From contig PBJO01000002.1 of the NCBI GenBank assembly GCA_002720745.1, positions 67,766-131,765 of the forward strand: a stretch of 64,000 nucleotides of DNA. Reading direction: 5' to 3'. The DNA comes from Balneola sp. Lineage in GTDB: Bacteria > Bacteroidota > Rhodothermia > Balneolales > Balneolaceae. The stretch's first letter is position 1. Each line of letters opens with the position of its first letter. The notes under the pieces are model-generated. The model had not been told where the DNA came from. It did no database searches and was given only the letters and a program-made list of their open reading frames with translations. Shown here in pieces: positions 48,163 to 56,945 of this stretch. The position numbers were made by a program, and so were the translations under genes.

Positions 48163-49062
48163 TAATTCCCATATATATCGTTAATGACTCCAGCCATTCT
48201 AAACCCTGCTTGCAATAAACGAAGTTGAACAGTGTCATAATTCTTAAACATATATTCATAGCTTAAAGGCCCATTTTCTGGGAGGTCATAAGCCTGGTTT
48301 AGAAGTGACTGCGACTCCATTGCCCAGTCATGCCAATGCGTAGATTGCCACACTTCAATCACTGAATCATCTAATTCATCATCAATAAAATCAGCAAGTT
48401 CACTAAAACTAAGCTGCTTAGAGTCAATCATTTCACTGTCCCAAATTCGATGTAAATTTGATCGGTCTCCAAACCATTCTAAACGCACATCATTTCCCCC
48501 CACGATCCGTACCATTGCCCACATGTAAAGGTTGGTGTAAATCCCCATTTAAGTGCACCAACACCTTCAGGTTGATTGCTTCCTGATCAGAGCTTGGTTT
48601 GCCTTCTTTTAGCTCACTAACCATTTTATCCAGCGCCCAAAGTGCATCGCCTCCCTCGGCTTTTACGGCTGTTTTGTATGTTTTACCTGGCGGCATGGTT
48701 ATATAATGCCGTGGACTCATGTAATCAAAGCTAGGATCTGCGCAAACTTCATCAATCCAGGTACTCACCTCGGCCAAGGAATTTCCATCTAACATGCGCT
48801 CGTCTGCTTGCCGGGCTTCCGAATTTAATAGATCTAGTGCAATCCATCCGGTGGCGCGATGACCAATTTGTCCCCACCAGAAATATGCCGCAGGATGCAC
48901 TGCTTTTATATGGATCATTTCTGTAGTTGTCCACCTATCTGAAAGTGCAAATCCAGAATTTGCACGAATGTTTGATGAAGTAAAAAGTGCGATGCCTAGT
49001 ACAAATAAAATAGTGAGTGAGAATGTATTTCGAGTGAATGTAGTTGGTTGTTTGTTATTCAT
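48162..49062 (-). pseudogene. S1/P1 nuclease gene split by a frameshift in a six-base homopolymer
   Basis: The N-terminal part (start 49062) has a signal peptide and then WWGQIGHRATGWIALDLL, HYITMPPGKTY and LVHLNGDLHQPLHVGNGTDRGG, the zinc-binding motifs of S1/P1 nucleases. The frame is lost at a run of six C on the plus strand (48496-48501). With five, the reading continues as NDVRLEWFGDRSNLHRIWD into the second part, which ends at 48162. Either the gene is recently broken, or it is phase-variable, or the extra base is a sequencing error. Confidence 0.88.
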
Positions 49063-49089
49063 GTTTCTTGGTTTAGGTGGGTCACAAAG

Positions 49090-49791
49090 TTAAAAAATAT
49101 CAGTGCCTATGGCTGGTATAATTACCTGAATTCCTTCGTCTTCTTCCACAAAATATTTGAATTCAACCGGATCTGAAGCAATCGCTTCCCATGTTCCATA
49201 ATGGATAGGAATAGCCAAAGTCGGATCAATAAGTTTAATCGCGTAAGCTGCTTCTTCGGGACCCATCGTAAAGAGATCACCGATAGGAGCTAGCACGATA
49301 TCAGGCTCATACAATTCGCCATAGAGTTGTAGATCCCCAAAAATATTGGTATCGCCCATATGATAAACGCAGATGTCATCTTCAAAGGAAAATATAAGTC
49401 CCGCTGCTTCTCCAGCATAGGCACCTTTGTAGGAAGTTGAATGATTGGCATGGACCATGGTGACTGAGAAATCATTGAAGTGCACACTGCCCCCTTTGTT
49501 AAAATTGATACTTTGCGAATCTGGTAGCCCTTCGAATTCCAGTAAACCCATTAATTCTACCATGCCACCTACTCTACAACCCGTTTTCGTAGCTATGTCG
49601 AGGGTATCCCCAACGTGATCTTGATGGCCATGAGTCAAGAAAATAAAATCAGCTTCGTCTACTTTTTTCCACTGTTGAGGTGTACTGGGGTTCTGAGTTA
49701 AAAAAGGGTCAATGTAGATGATATGGCCGTCTGGGCTTACGATGCGAAAAGCAGAATGTCCAAGCCATTGCATTTGAGTATTGGTTGTCAT
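49090..49791 (-). CDS. UPF0173 metal-dependent hydrolase (MBL fold)
   Basis: About 233 residues from the ATG at 49791; the frame runs on to 49869, but the extra residues are not family-like. WLGHSAFRI near the start, IDPFL, and LTHGHQDHVGD carry the zinc ligands of the metallo-beta-lactamase fold, with HANHS and MGDTNIFGD later, closely matching UPF0173 (YtkL-like) proteins. The substrate is unknown. It is next to the nuclease gene, 27 bases upstream of its start. Confidence 0.88.
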   Translation of the reverse strand: MTTNTQMQWLGHSAFRIVSPDGHIIYIDPFLTQNPSTPQQWKKVDEADFIFLTHGHQDHVGDTLDIATKTGCRVGGMVELMGLLEFEGLPDSQSINFNKGGSVHFNDFSVTMVHANHSTSYKGAYAGEAAGLIFSFEDDICVYHMGDTNIFGDLQLYGELYEPDIVLAPIGDLFTMGPEEAAYAIKLIDPTLAIPIHYGTWEAIASDPVEFKYFVEEDEGIQVIIPAIGTDIF

Positions 49792-50027
49792 AAATGAGCG
49801 TAGGTGGATAGGGTTAATGTTTCTATTCAGAGTTACATACAAAGTAAGTGATGAGGGTTGGTAAACCATTGCATAGAATCTGTTGTTATGGTTCTGAGTC
49901 CATCTAACATTGCACTACTCAATGTATTTCAAACAATTGTGAAGTGCCAAAGCACTTCGAACACTTAAGTAACAAAGCTCGTATATTAAAAACAACGAAA
50001 GCAACTAAACTTATAGTTAATTTTGAC

Positions 50028-50423
50028 ATGGGATTTTTAAACAAACTAATAGGTAAAGGCACAGAAGAAACCGATTGGTTGCAACTGGAATCCGAGGATG
50101 CTGTAGAAGAAGTATTTGCTGCGTCTGGTGCCCGAGTTCAACTTATTTTAAAGCATTCAGAGAGTTGTGCAGTGAGTTTCTTCGCCAAGCAAAACTTAGA
50201 CAGTGTTCCACTTGTAGAGTGGTCGGAAATGGATCGTAGTATGGTCGAAGTAGTTCGATTTCGTCCAATATCCCAGTATATAGCCAAAAAAACCTCCGTT
50301 CGACATGAATCTCCCCAGGTGCTAGTCATTGCTAATGGTGAGGTCCTTTTCTATACCTCCCACAGTGAAGTGAATAAGGTGAATATTCAACAAGCTTACG
50401 AGAAAGCTATAGCTCTCCTCTGA
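50028..50423 (+). CDS. YtxJ-like thioredoxin-fold protein
   Basis: About 131 residues from the ATG at 50028; an earlier start at 49944 adds a non-conserved tail. ILKHSESCAVS around Cys47 and the ending VRHESPQVLVIANGEVLFYTSHSEV match YtxJ, a monothiol protein proposed to act in bacillithiol redox chemistry. Bacillithiol synthesis genes are not visible in the window. It ends 10 bases before the convergent ggt gene. Confidence 0.8.
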   Translation: MGFLNKLIGKGTEETDWLQLESEDAVEEVFAASGARVQLILKHSESCAVSFFAKQNLDSVPLVEWSEMDRSMVEVVRFRPISQYIAKKTSVRHESPQVLVIANGEVLFYTSHSEVNKVNIQQAYEKAIALL

Positions 50424-50433
50424 GGCTGTTTAG

Positions 50434-52260
50434 CTAATAGCCAGCCGCATATCCATCACCCCTAGGATCTACGCCTCCCGTGAGGCGTCCTTTCGAATCG
50501 ACCACAATAGAATGAACTCTAGCTAAAGTGGTTTGAGCAAGGGAATGACCTTTAGTTCGTAATAAAGCTTGGGTGTCAGCGCTTAGGCTCATGGGATCAA
50601 AAAATAGCTGGTCGGGATACCACTGGTGATGAATGCGCGGAGCGGCGTTGGCTTGTTGGGCGTTCATTCCAAAGAGTAGTACATTGAGTACGTTTTGTAG
50701 GGTAGCATTGATAATTCGTGGCCCTCCAGCAGCACCAGCAATCATTTTTGTCTGCCCATTTTTACTTACAATAATTGGTGTCATACTGCTCAGCATACGT
50801 TTACCGGGTACAATTGCATTGGCTTCGCCCCCTAGTAACCCAAACATGTTGGGTGTTCCAGGCTGGGCAGAAAAGTCATCCATCTCGTTATTGAGCAAAA
50901 ATCCTGCTCCATCTACAGCTATTTTACTGCCGAAAGAGCCATTTAAGGTGGTTGTGATTCCTACAGCATTTCCTTGGGCATCCATTATCGAGAAATGGGT
51001 GGTTTCATAACTTTCTTGGAGGATGGTGACCTCTCCATGACGTATTTCGTTAGAAGGGGTCGCGCGGTTTGGATCAAAGCTTTCCATTCGTTCGGCCGCA
51101 TAGTCGGTCTGGCTTAAAGACCGGCTGGGTACTGGATAATAATCAGGATCCCCCAAATAGTACGCTCGGTCAGCAAATGCTCTCCGCATCGCTTCAGCCA
51201 AAAGGTGGTAATAGGCAGCGGAATGATGTTTTATAGTGTCCAACTCTTGTGTTTCCATCATTCGTAAAATTTGCCCCACCGCAATACTTCCAGAGCTTGG
51301 TGGTGGCATAATATGCAACTGATACCCTCGAAATTCTATCTCATAGGGTTCTCTCCACACACTTTCATAAGCTATTAAATCTTTATAGCTTATCAGTCCA
51401 TCATACTTCGTCATGGTCTCCACAAAACGTTTGGCTACCCACCCCTCGTAAAAACCATCTCGTCCATTCTCTGCAATAGCCTCTAACGTCCGTGTTAGGT
51501 CGGTTTGCAGGAAATATTCCCCTTCTTCAAATGTTCGGCAGGCTTCGTTTGTTGGGTCACTGCTTAATGTGTTTGTGGCTTTGTCTAGGCCTGTTGCTTC
51601 AGCGCTGTTCGTGGCCTTTACAATATTTGACGAAATGCTGGGTTTTTCACAAGGGGCCCAAAAGTATTTTTTAGATGCCTCATAAGGGGCAAACGCCGAT
51701 CTGGCATAATTCAATGAAGATGCTTGGGAGTAGGAGAGGGCGTAGCCTTTGCTTGCAAGTGAGATAGCTGGTGCTATCAAATCCGCCCAGGCTAAACTTC
51801 CGAAGCGCGTATGTGCTTTTACCATACCATCTACCGTTCCAGGTACGCCTACCGCAAGGGCTCCTGTTTTGCTAAGATCAGATAGGTAATTCCCATCGGA
51901 GTCTAGGTACATGTCGCGGTGGGCGAGCCCTGGTGCGCGCTCACGGAAGTCCAGCGAAGCGACCGTGCCATCGGCCATATGCACCATCATGAAGCCCCCG
52001 CCACCAAGGTTGCCGGCTCTTGGAAGCGTGACGGCAAGTGCGAATTGTACAGCGATGGCTGCGTCGACAGCATTTCCGCCTTGTTGGAGGATGTGCTGGC
52101 CGACCTTTGAGGCTGCGCTCTCGGCAGTAACCACTAAACCGTTCTCATAGGCTTTACTCCAACCGATCTGAGCCCTTACGGAGAAGCTCATACTCAAAAA
52201 AAGACCGATAAAGAATAGAATAAGAGATACAATTCTCTTTGAAGCAGCCGTATTATTCAT
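50434..52260 (-). CDS. ggt: Gamma-glutamyltransferase
   Basis: About 608 residues from the ATG at 52260, which gives a signal peptide ending near SVRAQIG; the frame is open to 52380. NAVDAAIAVQFALAVTLPRAGNLGGGGFM is split by the family pattern into the N-terminal core (large subunit). The self-cleavage site and nucleophile are Thr420 in ETTHFS, followed by GNAVGITTTLNGSFGS. It hydrolyses glutathione and gamma-glutamyl compounds in the periplasm. An insert at about residues 190-230 (ATNSAEATGLDKATN) is unusual. Confidence 0.93.
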   Translation of the reverse strand: MNNTAASKRIVSLILFFIGLFLSMSFSVRAQIGWSKAYENGLVVTAESAASKVGQHILQQGGNAVDAAIAVQFALAVTLPRAGNLGGGGFMMVHMADGTVASLDFRERAPGLAHRDMYLDSDGNYLSDLSKTGALAVGVPGTVDGMVKAHTRFGSLAWADLIAPAISLASKGYALSYSQASSLNYARSAFAPYEASKKYFWAPCEKPSISSNIVKATNSAEATGLDKATNTLSSDPTNEACRTFEEGEYFLQTDLTRTLEAIAENGRDGFYEGWVAKRFVETMTKYDGLISYKDLIAYESVWREPYEIEFRGYQLHIMPPPSSGSIAVGQILRMMETQELDTIKHHSAAYYHLLAEAMRRAFADRAYYLGDPDYYPVPSRSLSQTDYAAERMESFDPNRATPSNEIRHGEVTILQESYETTHFSIMDAQGNAVGITTTLNGSFGSKIAVDGAGFLLNNEMDDFSAQPGTPNMFGLLGGEANAIVPGKRMLSSMTPIIVSKNGQTKMIAGAAGGPRIINATLQNVLNVLLFGMNAQQANAAPRIHHQWYPDQLFFDPMSLSADTQALLRTKGHSLAQTTLARVHSIVVDSKGRLTGGVDPRGDGYAAGY

Positions 52261-52383
52261 CAACCCAAAAAGTGAATAAGAGTATGCGGCTCGATTAGTG
52301 GAAACAGTTATTTTAGGCATTGCGGTTTGGTTTTTGAATGATATGTAATTGAAAGTAGTCAAACTCGACATCATTTTCACTAC

Positions 52384-53337
52384 CTAGCCGCGCGGATGAT
52401 ACTGGATATGGATATCTCGGAGTAGGCTACGGTCGACATGTGTGTAGATTTCTGTTGTCACAATGGAGCTGTGGCCAAGCATTTCTTGTACCGCGCGTAG
52501 ATCCGCACCGCCTTCGAGTAGGTGGGTGGCAAAGGAATGGCGAAAAATATGAGGATAGACGCTTTTGGTGATATTGGCATCCTGAGCTGCTTTTTGGACA
52601 ATATTCCATACGCTCATCCGACTCAAAGCTCCTCCTCGTTGGTTCAAAAAGACCTTATTTTTAGCTTTATCGGCTTTTTTTGGGTTAAAAAACAACGGTC
52701 GTACATGCTCGATATAGTGTTCCAAGGCATCTTGGGCCATTTCACCTACAGGAACCAGACGTTCCTTGCGTCCTTTTCCAATAACACGAATAAAGCCGAT
52801 TTCAAAGAATAAGCGGTCTGTCTCTAGATCGGTTAGTTCGCTGACTCTCATCCCTGTGCCATAGAGCGTTTCAAGGATGGCTCGATCGCGTATACCTGCA
52901 GGGGTTTTTGTGTTGGTACTTTCCAATAGAGCAGATACTTCATAAGGATCTAAAATTTCAGGGAGATTTTTAGCTTTTTTGGGAAGTTCGATGAGTTCGG
53001 CTGGGTTAGCTTGGCAGAAGTTTTCGATTACTGCAAATTCGTGAAAGCCTCGAATACTCGATATGTTGCGGGCTAAACTGTTGCTTGAAAGTAAACTTTC
53101 ATCGATTAGATAATGTAAAAAGGACTCTATGTGAGACATAGTAACCCCAGCTAGATCATGAATTTTAGTATGATGAACCAAAAACTGGATGTAGCGTTTT
53201 AGGTCATTTTCATAGGATTGTACCGAATGAGTACTTAGGCCTTTTTCTAGGCGTATAAACTGCAGGTAATGGTTAAGCTGGGCATTATAGGTAGCGGGAA
53301 TGCTTGAGTGATCATGGTCCTTAGCCTTTTTCGCCAT
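52384..53337 (-). CDS. Tyrosine recombinase XerC/XerD
   Basis: A 317-residue site-specific recombinase. The N-terminal SAM-like domain (LNHYLQFIRLEKGLSTHSV) is followed by a catalytic domain with GTGMRVSEL (first Arg), HIFRHSFATHLLEGG (HxxR) and HSSIVTTEIYTHV (nucleophile Tyr), in order. Length and lack of mobile-element genes nearby point to the chromosome-dimer resolvase rather than an integrase. It starts 2 bases after the pgpH-like stop. I cannot tell XerC from XerD. Confidence 0.9.
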   Translation of the reverse strand: MAKKAKDHDHSSIPATYNAQLNHYLQFIRLEKGLSTHSVQSYENDLKRYIQFLVHHTKIHDLAGVTMSHIESFLHYLIDESLLSSNSLARNISSIRGFHEFAVIENFCQANPAELIELPKKAKNLPEILDPYEVSALLESTNTKTPAGIRDRAILETLYGTGMRVSELTDLETDRLFFEIGFIRVIGKGRKERLVPVGEMAQDALEHYIEHVRPLFFNPKKADKAKNKVFLNQRGGALSRMSVWNIVQKAAQDANITKSVYPHIFRHSFATHLLEGGADLRAVQEMLGHSSIVTTEIYTHVDRSLLRDIHIQYHPRG

Positions 53338-53339
53338 TT

Positions 53340-55775
53340 TTAGCTCGTTGGTTCGGTGTTAGCTGGATTTTCTGCATAAGGGGCTTCTCCCTGGTTTACT
53401 GGCTTGGAATCAGCCTCTGGCTTGCTATTTTCTTGCTTATCCTGTTCAAACTCTTCTTCAGGATATTCTACCCTATGGTGATATATACCCATGAGCACAT
53501 TCAAAAAAGCTTCTTTGATAAGTTGTAAATCTCTGAAGGTAAGCGGACATTGTCCAAGTTGTTCCTCTTTAACACGTTCATCCACCATCCTATTGACTAG
53601 ATTCTCTAAGCGAGGATAAGTAGGGTTTTTCATGGCCCGGGAGGCGGCCTCAATACCGTCAGCCAGTAGGAGTATTCCGGTTTCCTTGGTAGCTGGTAGG
53701 GGCCCATCATAGCGGAATTTTTCTTCGGCTGTCACTTCTTTCATACTATCATTATCCTTGGCTTTCTCGAAGAAATATCGAATGACCGAAGTGCCGTGAT
53801 GGGTGCTAATGAAATCGATTAATTTATTAGGCAGGCCTGCTTCTTGGGCAATTTTTACGCCTTCACTCACGTGTGCCTTGATGACCATGGCGCTCATTTG
53901 GGGTTTTAAGTTATCATGTTCGTTTACCCCAGATGATTGGTTTTCTACGTAGTATTCGGGTTTGAGTATTTTCCCAATGTCATGATAGAGCGCTCCAACT
54001 CGGCTTAATAGCGCTTTTGCACCAATGGCTGATGCAGCAGATTCCGCAAGATTTGCCACATGCATGCTGTGGTGAAAGGTTCCAGGTGCTTTATTCATTA
54101 GTTCTTTGAGCAAGGGCTGGTTGGTGTCTCCAAGCTCAAGTAGGGTGAAATCAGTGACCACATCGAATAACTTCTCGATCAATAGGATGAGCGGATAGGT
54201 AAACAGAATAAGTATGGAGCTTATAGTAATGTAGAAAAGGTAATTGGTCATTACATCTAAGCTGTCCATTTTAGCCAGGCTGAACGCTCCTAAGGTCAGT
54301 AGGAAAGTTCCCCAGACAATGCTCGGGGTTCCAAAAAAGAATTGGGAGCGATCTCGGATATCTCGCACTGAAAAAACGCCCATGGAGCATGCTGCAATCG
54401 AAGATATAGTGTATTCAAAGTCATACCCGTGCACCAGACCTATGAGTGAGGCTAGAGTAAGGGAAGCGATGATACCTACACGAGAGTCAAAAATGATGGT
54501 TAGAATAATGGGAACAATGGCGATGGGAATAAAGAGTGGATGCACTAAATCAAAATAGAGCAGGGCACCAGCTGGCGCAGTTATTAGACTCATAACCAAG
54601 AATACGAGTAGAAACTGGGCATTGTCATCAAATATTTTTCGGCGGTAGAGATGCAGATAAATGTAGAACACAAAGTTAATCACAACCACTAGGATGATCC
54701 CGCCAAGTAGGCGCAGATATCTTTCGAAGGTAGAGGCATTAAGTGTTCGGGCGGCGTCCAGACTTTCCAGGGTATTAGCAATTTCTTCGGTAACTATATC
54801 TCCGCGTCGAACAATAACCTGCCCCTGTGCTACAGCTCCTTTAGTGGGAGATATATTAGCAATTGCTTCGTTTATGCGCTGCTGATGACGGGTCGGGCTG
54901 TTAAGATAGTTCGCCTTCATCACCTTATTATAGATTTCAACGGCTAATCGGGTTTCTTCGGTATTTAAACGAGCATTTAGTTGTACTAAACTGTATTCAT
55001 TGGCTTCTCGTAAGTCTCGAACACGGTCAATATTCATGGGTTGTTCAGTGCTTGCGGAAATATTTAGTAGAGTGAAAACATCATAGTCGACCATCGATTT
55101 ATTCACATCCACAATACCTTGGTTTATTAAGCTATTGAGTAGGACAATGAGGGTACTTTTTACTTTGTTACCGACAAAATCAGAGTTGGCAAAGACTTGG
55201 TTAACGGTGATATTAACTGCATCGCCAGCCGCCTGATGATAGCTTTCCATAAGCAATTCTAGAGTTGGGTCGGTGAGTCCAAGAAAGGCGTTTTGCAGCT
55301 CACTAGAAAAACGAACACTGTCTTCTAAGGCCGTTGGATAGTTTTTGGTTTGCGAAAGCTGCCATTGGTGGTAGGCTTGAAGTAGAGATTGAGTATCGAC
55401 GTAAATAGAATCAATTTCGGACTGAATATTCATCTGAGCAGTATTGTCCACAACAAAAATAGGGGGTATCTGCTTCTGTATGTCCGTGCGTTCCTGCTCA
55501 ATCTCTGATTGTGTTTTATTAATAGCAAAGGTGAAGGGTGCGGTTAAGTCATCGGCGCGCCAGGGCTGACCGGTTGTATAGTTAGTGGTGGTTCGGACCT
55601 CGCTACGAGGTAGTGACAAAATTGAAATGAGTATAAATACCCCAAAAATTGTCCATCGAATGTAAGGGTTTTTCTTGAGGCTGTATGCCTCCTCTTCTTT
55701 TTTTAATTTTTCCCCTTTGAAAGGTAGAGTTTGTTGTTTTTTTAGGCCTAAGCCAAATTTACTGAATATGTTCAT
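53340..55775 (-). CDS. 7TM-HD family protein, PgpH-like cyclic di-AMP phosphodiesterase
   Basis: An 811-residue protein. One N-terminal helix (about 40-60) is followed by an extracytoplasmic 7TMR-HDED domain to ~350, seven transmembrane helices to ~560 and a cytoplasmic HD domain: HHSMHVANLAESAA, ALYHDIGK and HHGTSVIRYFF hold the metal ligands. PgpH homologues degrade cyclic di-AMP. The C-terminal tail is Glu/Pro-rich and low-complexity. It is likely co-transcribed with the recombinase gene. Confidence 0.9.
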   Translation of the reverse strand: MNIFSKFGLGLKKQQTLPFKGEKLKKEEEAYSLKKNPYIRWTIFGVFILISILSLPRSEVRTTTNYTTGQPWRADDLTAPFTFAINKTQSEIEQERTDIQKQIPPIFVVDNTAQMNIQSEIDSIYVDTQSLLQAYHQWQLSQTKNYPTALEDSVRFSSELQNAFLGLTDPTLELLMESYHQAAGDAVNITVNQVFANSDFVGNKVKSTLIVLLNSLINQGIVDVNKSMVDYDVFTLLNISASTEQPMNIDRVRDLREANEYSLVQLNARLNTEETRLAVEIYNKVMKANYLNSPTRHQQRINEAIANISPTKGAVAQGQVIVRRGDIVTEEIANTLESLDAARTLNASTFERYLRLLGGIILVVVINFVFYIYLHLYRRKIFDDNAQFLLVFLVMSLITAPAGALLYFDLVHPLFIPIAIVPIILTIIFDSRVGIIASLTLASLIGLVHGYDFEYTISSIAACSMGVFSVRDIRDRSQFFFGTPSIVWGTFLLTLGAFSLAKMDSLDVMTNYLFYITISSILILFTYPLILLIEKLFDVVTDFTLLELGDTNQPLLKELMNKAPGTFHHSMHVANLAESAASAIGAKALLSRVGALYHDIGKILKPEYYVENQSSGVNEHDNLKPQMSAMVIKAHVSEGVKIAQEAGLPNKLIDFISTHHGTSVIRYFFEKAKDNDSMKEVTAEEKFRYDGPLPATKETGILLLADGIEAASRAMKNPTYPRLENLVNRMVDERVKEEQLGQCPLTFRDLQLIKEAFLNVLMGIYHHRVEYPEEEFEQDKQENSKPEADSKPVNQGEAPYAENPANTEPTS

Positions 55776-55890
55776 AATGCGGTGTTAGATCATTTCCTAT
55801 ATAATATAGGATGTATTTGTGAGCTTGTCGTTGGATAATTGAGTTCATCCTTCCAGTCAACTAAGCCTCCCACTGCTATTGTATCGTATT

Positions 55891-56302
55891 CTAATAAGTC
55901 ATTTCCTCTAGACTCAAATGTCTTTCATAATAAGCTTTTCCAACCACAACAGCATCTATAACAGAATGGTCTAAGGCTTCCAGATCACTAAATCTGCTAA
56001 CTCCATCAGAAGCAATACAACGAAGTTTATGAAAGATCCTCTTTAATTTTACATATAAATCTAGGTTTGTGCCATTTTAGGTCCAATCTTTGGATATATC
56101 AGTGCAAAGTACCTTTCATAAGCCCTGTTAATCCATGCGTTTTACCATAGATTCTGGAGCCTCAGAGGCTGTTTCTAACAAACCACCGAAAGCCATTTGG
56201 CTGTTTCTCAAATCCAAGCATAGTATGGAATGTTGCGGATATTCACGCACTAATTTCATCCAATCGACCTTTTTTTTGAATAGCAATACGTAATGAGTTC
56301 AT
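55891..56302 (-). pseudogene. Deletion scar of a histidine operon: hisG start joined to a decayed hisA end
   Basis: Reading the minus strand from 56302, ATG opens MNSLRIAIQKKGRLDE, the well-known start of HisG. Within this stretch another frame takes over as HisA: DWMKLVREYPQHSILCLDLR, MAFGGLLETASEAPE, CTDISKDW, LRCIASDGVSRFSDL, IDAVVVGKAYYERHLSLEE, with a final stop at 55891. In the HisA frame stops interrupt at 56128-56130, 56116-56118 and 56077-56079. The rest of hisG, everything between, and the N-terminal half of hisA are gone, consistent with one large deletion followed by decay. Confidence 0.85.
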
Positions 56303-56640
56303 ATGGTCAAGTGTTCGGATCATGAGAGAAAGAAATTGGGTAGAAATCAGTAATAGGGCGTCAGTGAGTTATAACAGGGGATTTACGCACATAATCATTC
56401 GAATGGAAATTCATCAGGTGATTAGCAGGGATGAAAGTGCACAAATCCCTTACATGAACATGATGAACATATAAAGCGGTGTGCAAAGGAGTTGTATACA
56501 GTGGTGTGGCATTTATTTAAAGCGCTAAAATATAGACATTAAATTCCAAATGGGGAATTTTATATCCATGAAAAGCAGTTAATGCTACAGAATATTTGCA
56601 GCTTTAATGCTATATTATACATGTTAACCTGCTCTATATT
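56303..56640. other. 338-base gap, probably the old his promoter region
   Basis: No gene was found on either strand. It lies upstream of both the decayed hisG start (minus) and the thiamine-binding-like gene (plus), so it is the old divergent control region. A polyhistidine leader peptide was looked for and not seen. Confidence 0.4.
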
Positions 56641-56883
56641 ATGCATACGATTGCTCAATTAACATATATTCCTTTGGCTACGCACAACCCAACCGAATTG
56701 GTTCAAGACTTGTTGGAGCATTTAGCTCAGTATGAGGTGAAAATTGAGGTAGGTTATCTTTCTTCTACGGTCATTGGGGAGCCTGACGAAGTATTTAAGT
56801 TGATCAAAGAAACTTATGAAATGATGTCTGTCGAGCAAGAACGGTTTAGGTTCCACATAGAGTTGCTTAGTCCAGAGATGTGA
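56641..56883 (+). CDS. MTH1187/YkoF-like (DUF77) small protein
   Basis: An 80-residue protein. The pattern AQLTYIPLATHNPTELVQDLL followed by a glycine-containing VGYLSSTVIGEPDEVFKLI and a final strand FRFHIELLS fits the DUF77 family, ferredoxin-like proteins that bind thiamine-type ligands in some members. It is slightly shorter than the typical ~95 residues. The gene stands before lepA, 62 bases apart. Confidence 0.65.
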   Translation: MHTIAQLTYIPLATHNPTELVQDLLEHLAQYEVKIEVGYLSSTVIGEPDEVFKLIKETYEMMSVEQERFRFHIELLSPEM

Positions 56884-56945
56884 TGTTTTATGATTAAGAA
56901 TGTCCCAATAGCTGAGGATTTGGGTTAATGTATATCCTATAATAT

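Noticed and set aside
52384-53337. Tyrosine recombinase as sign of a mobile element
   Set aside because: It has the length and motifs of XerC/XerD, lies among housekeeping genes, and no att-like repeats or phage genes are near.
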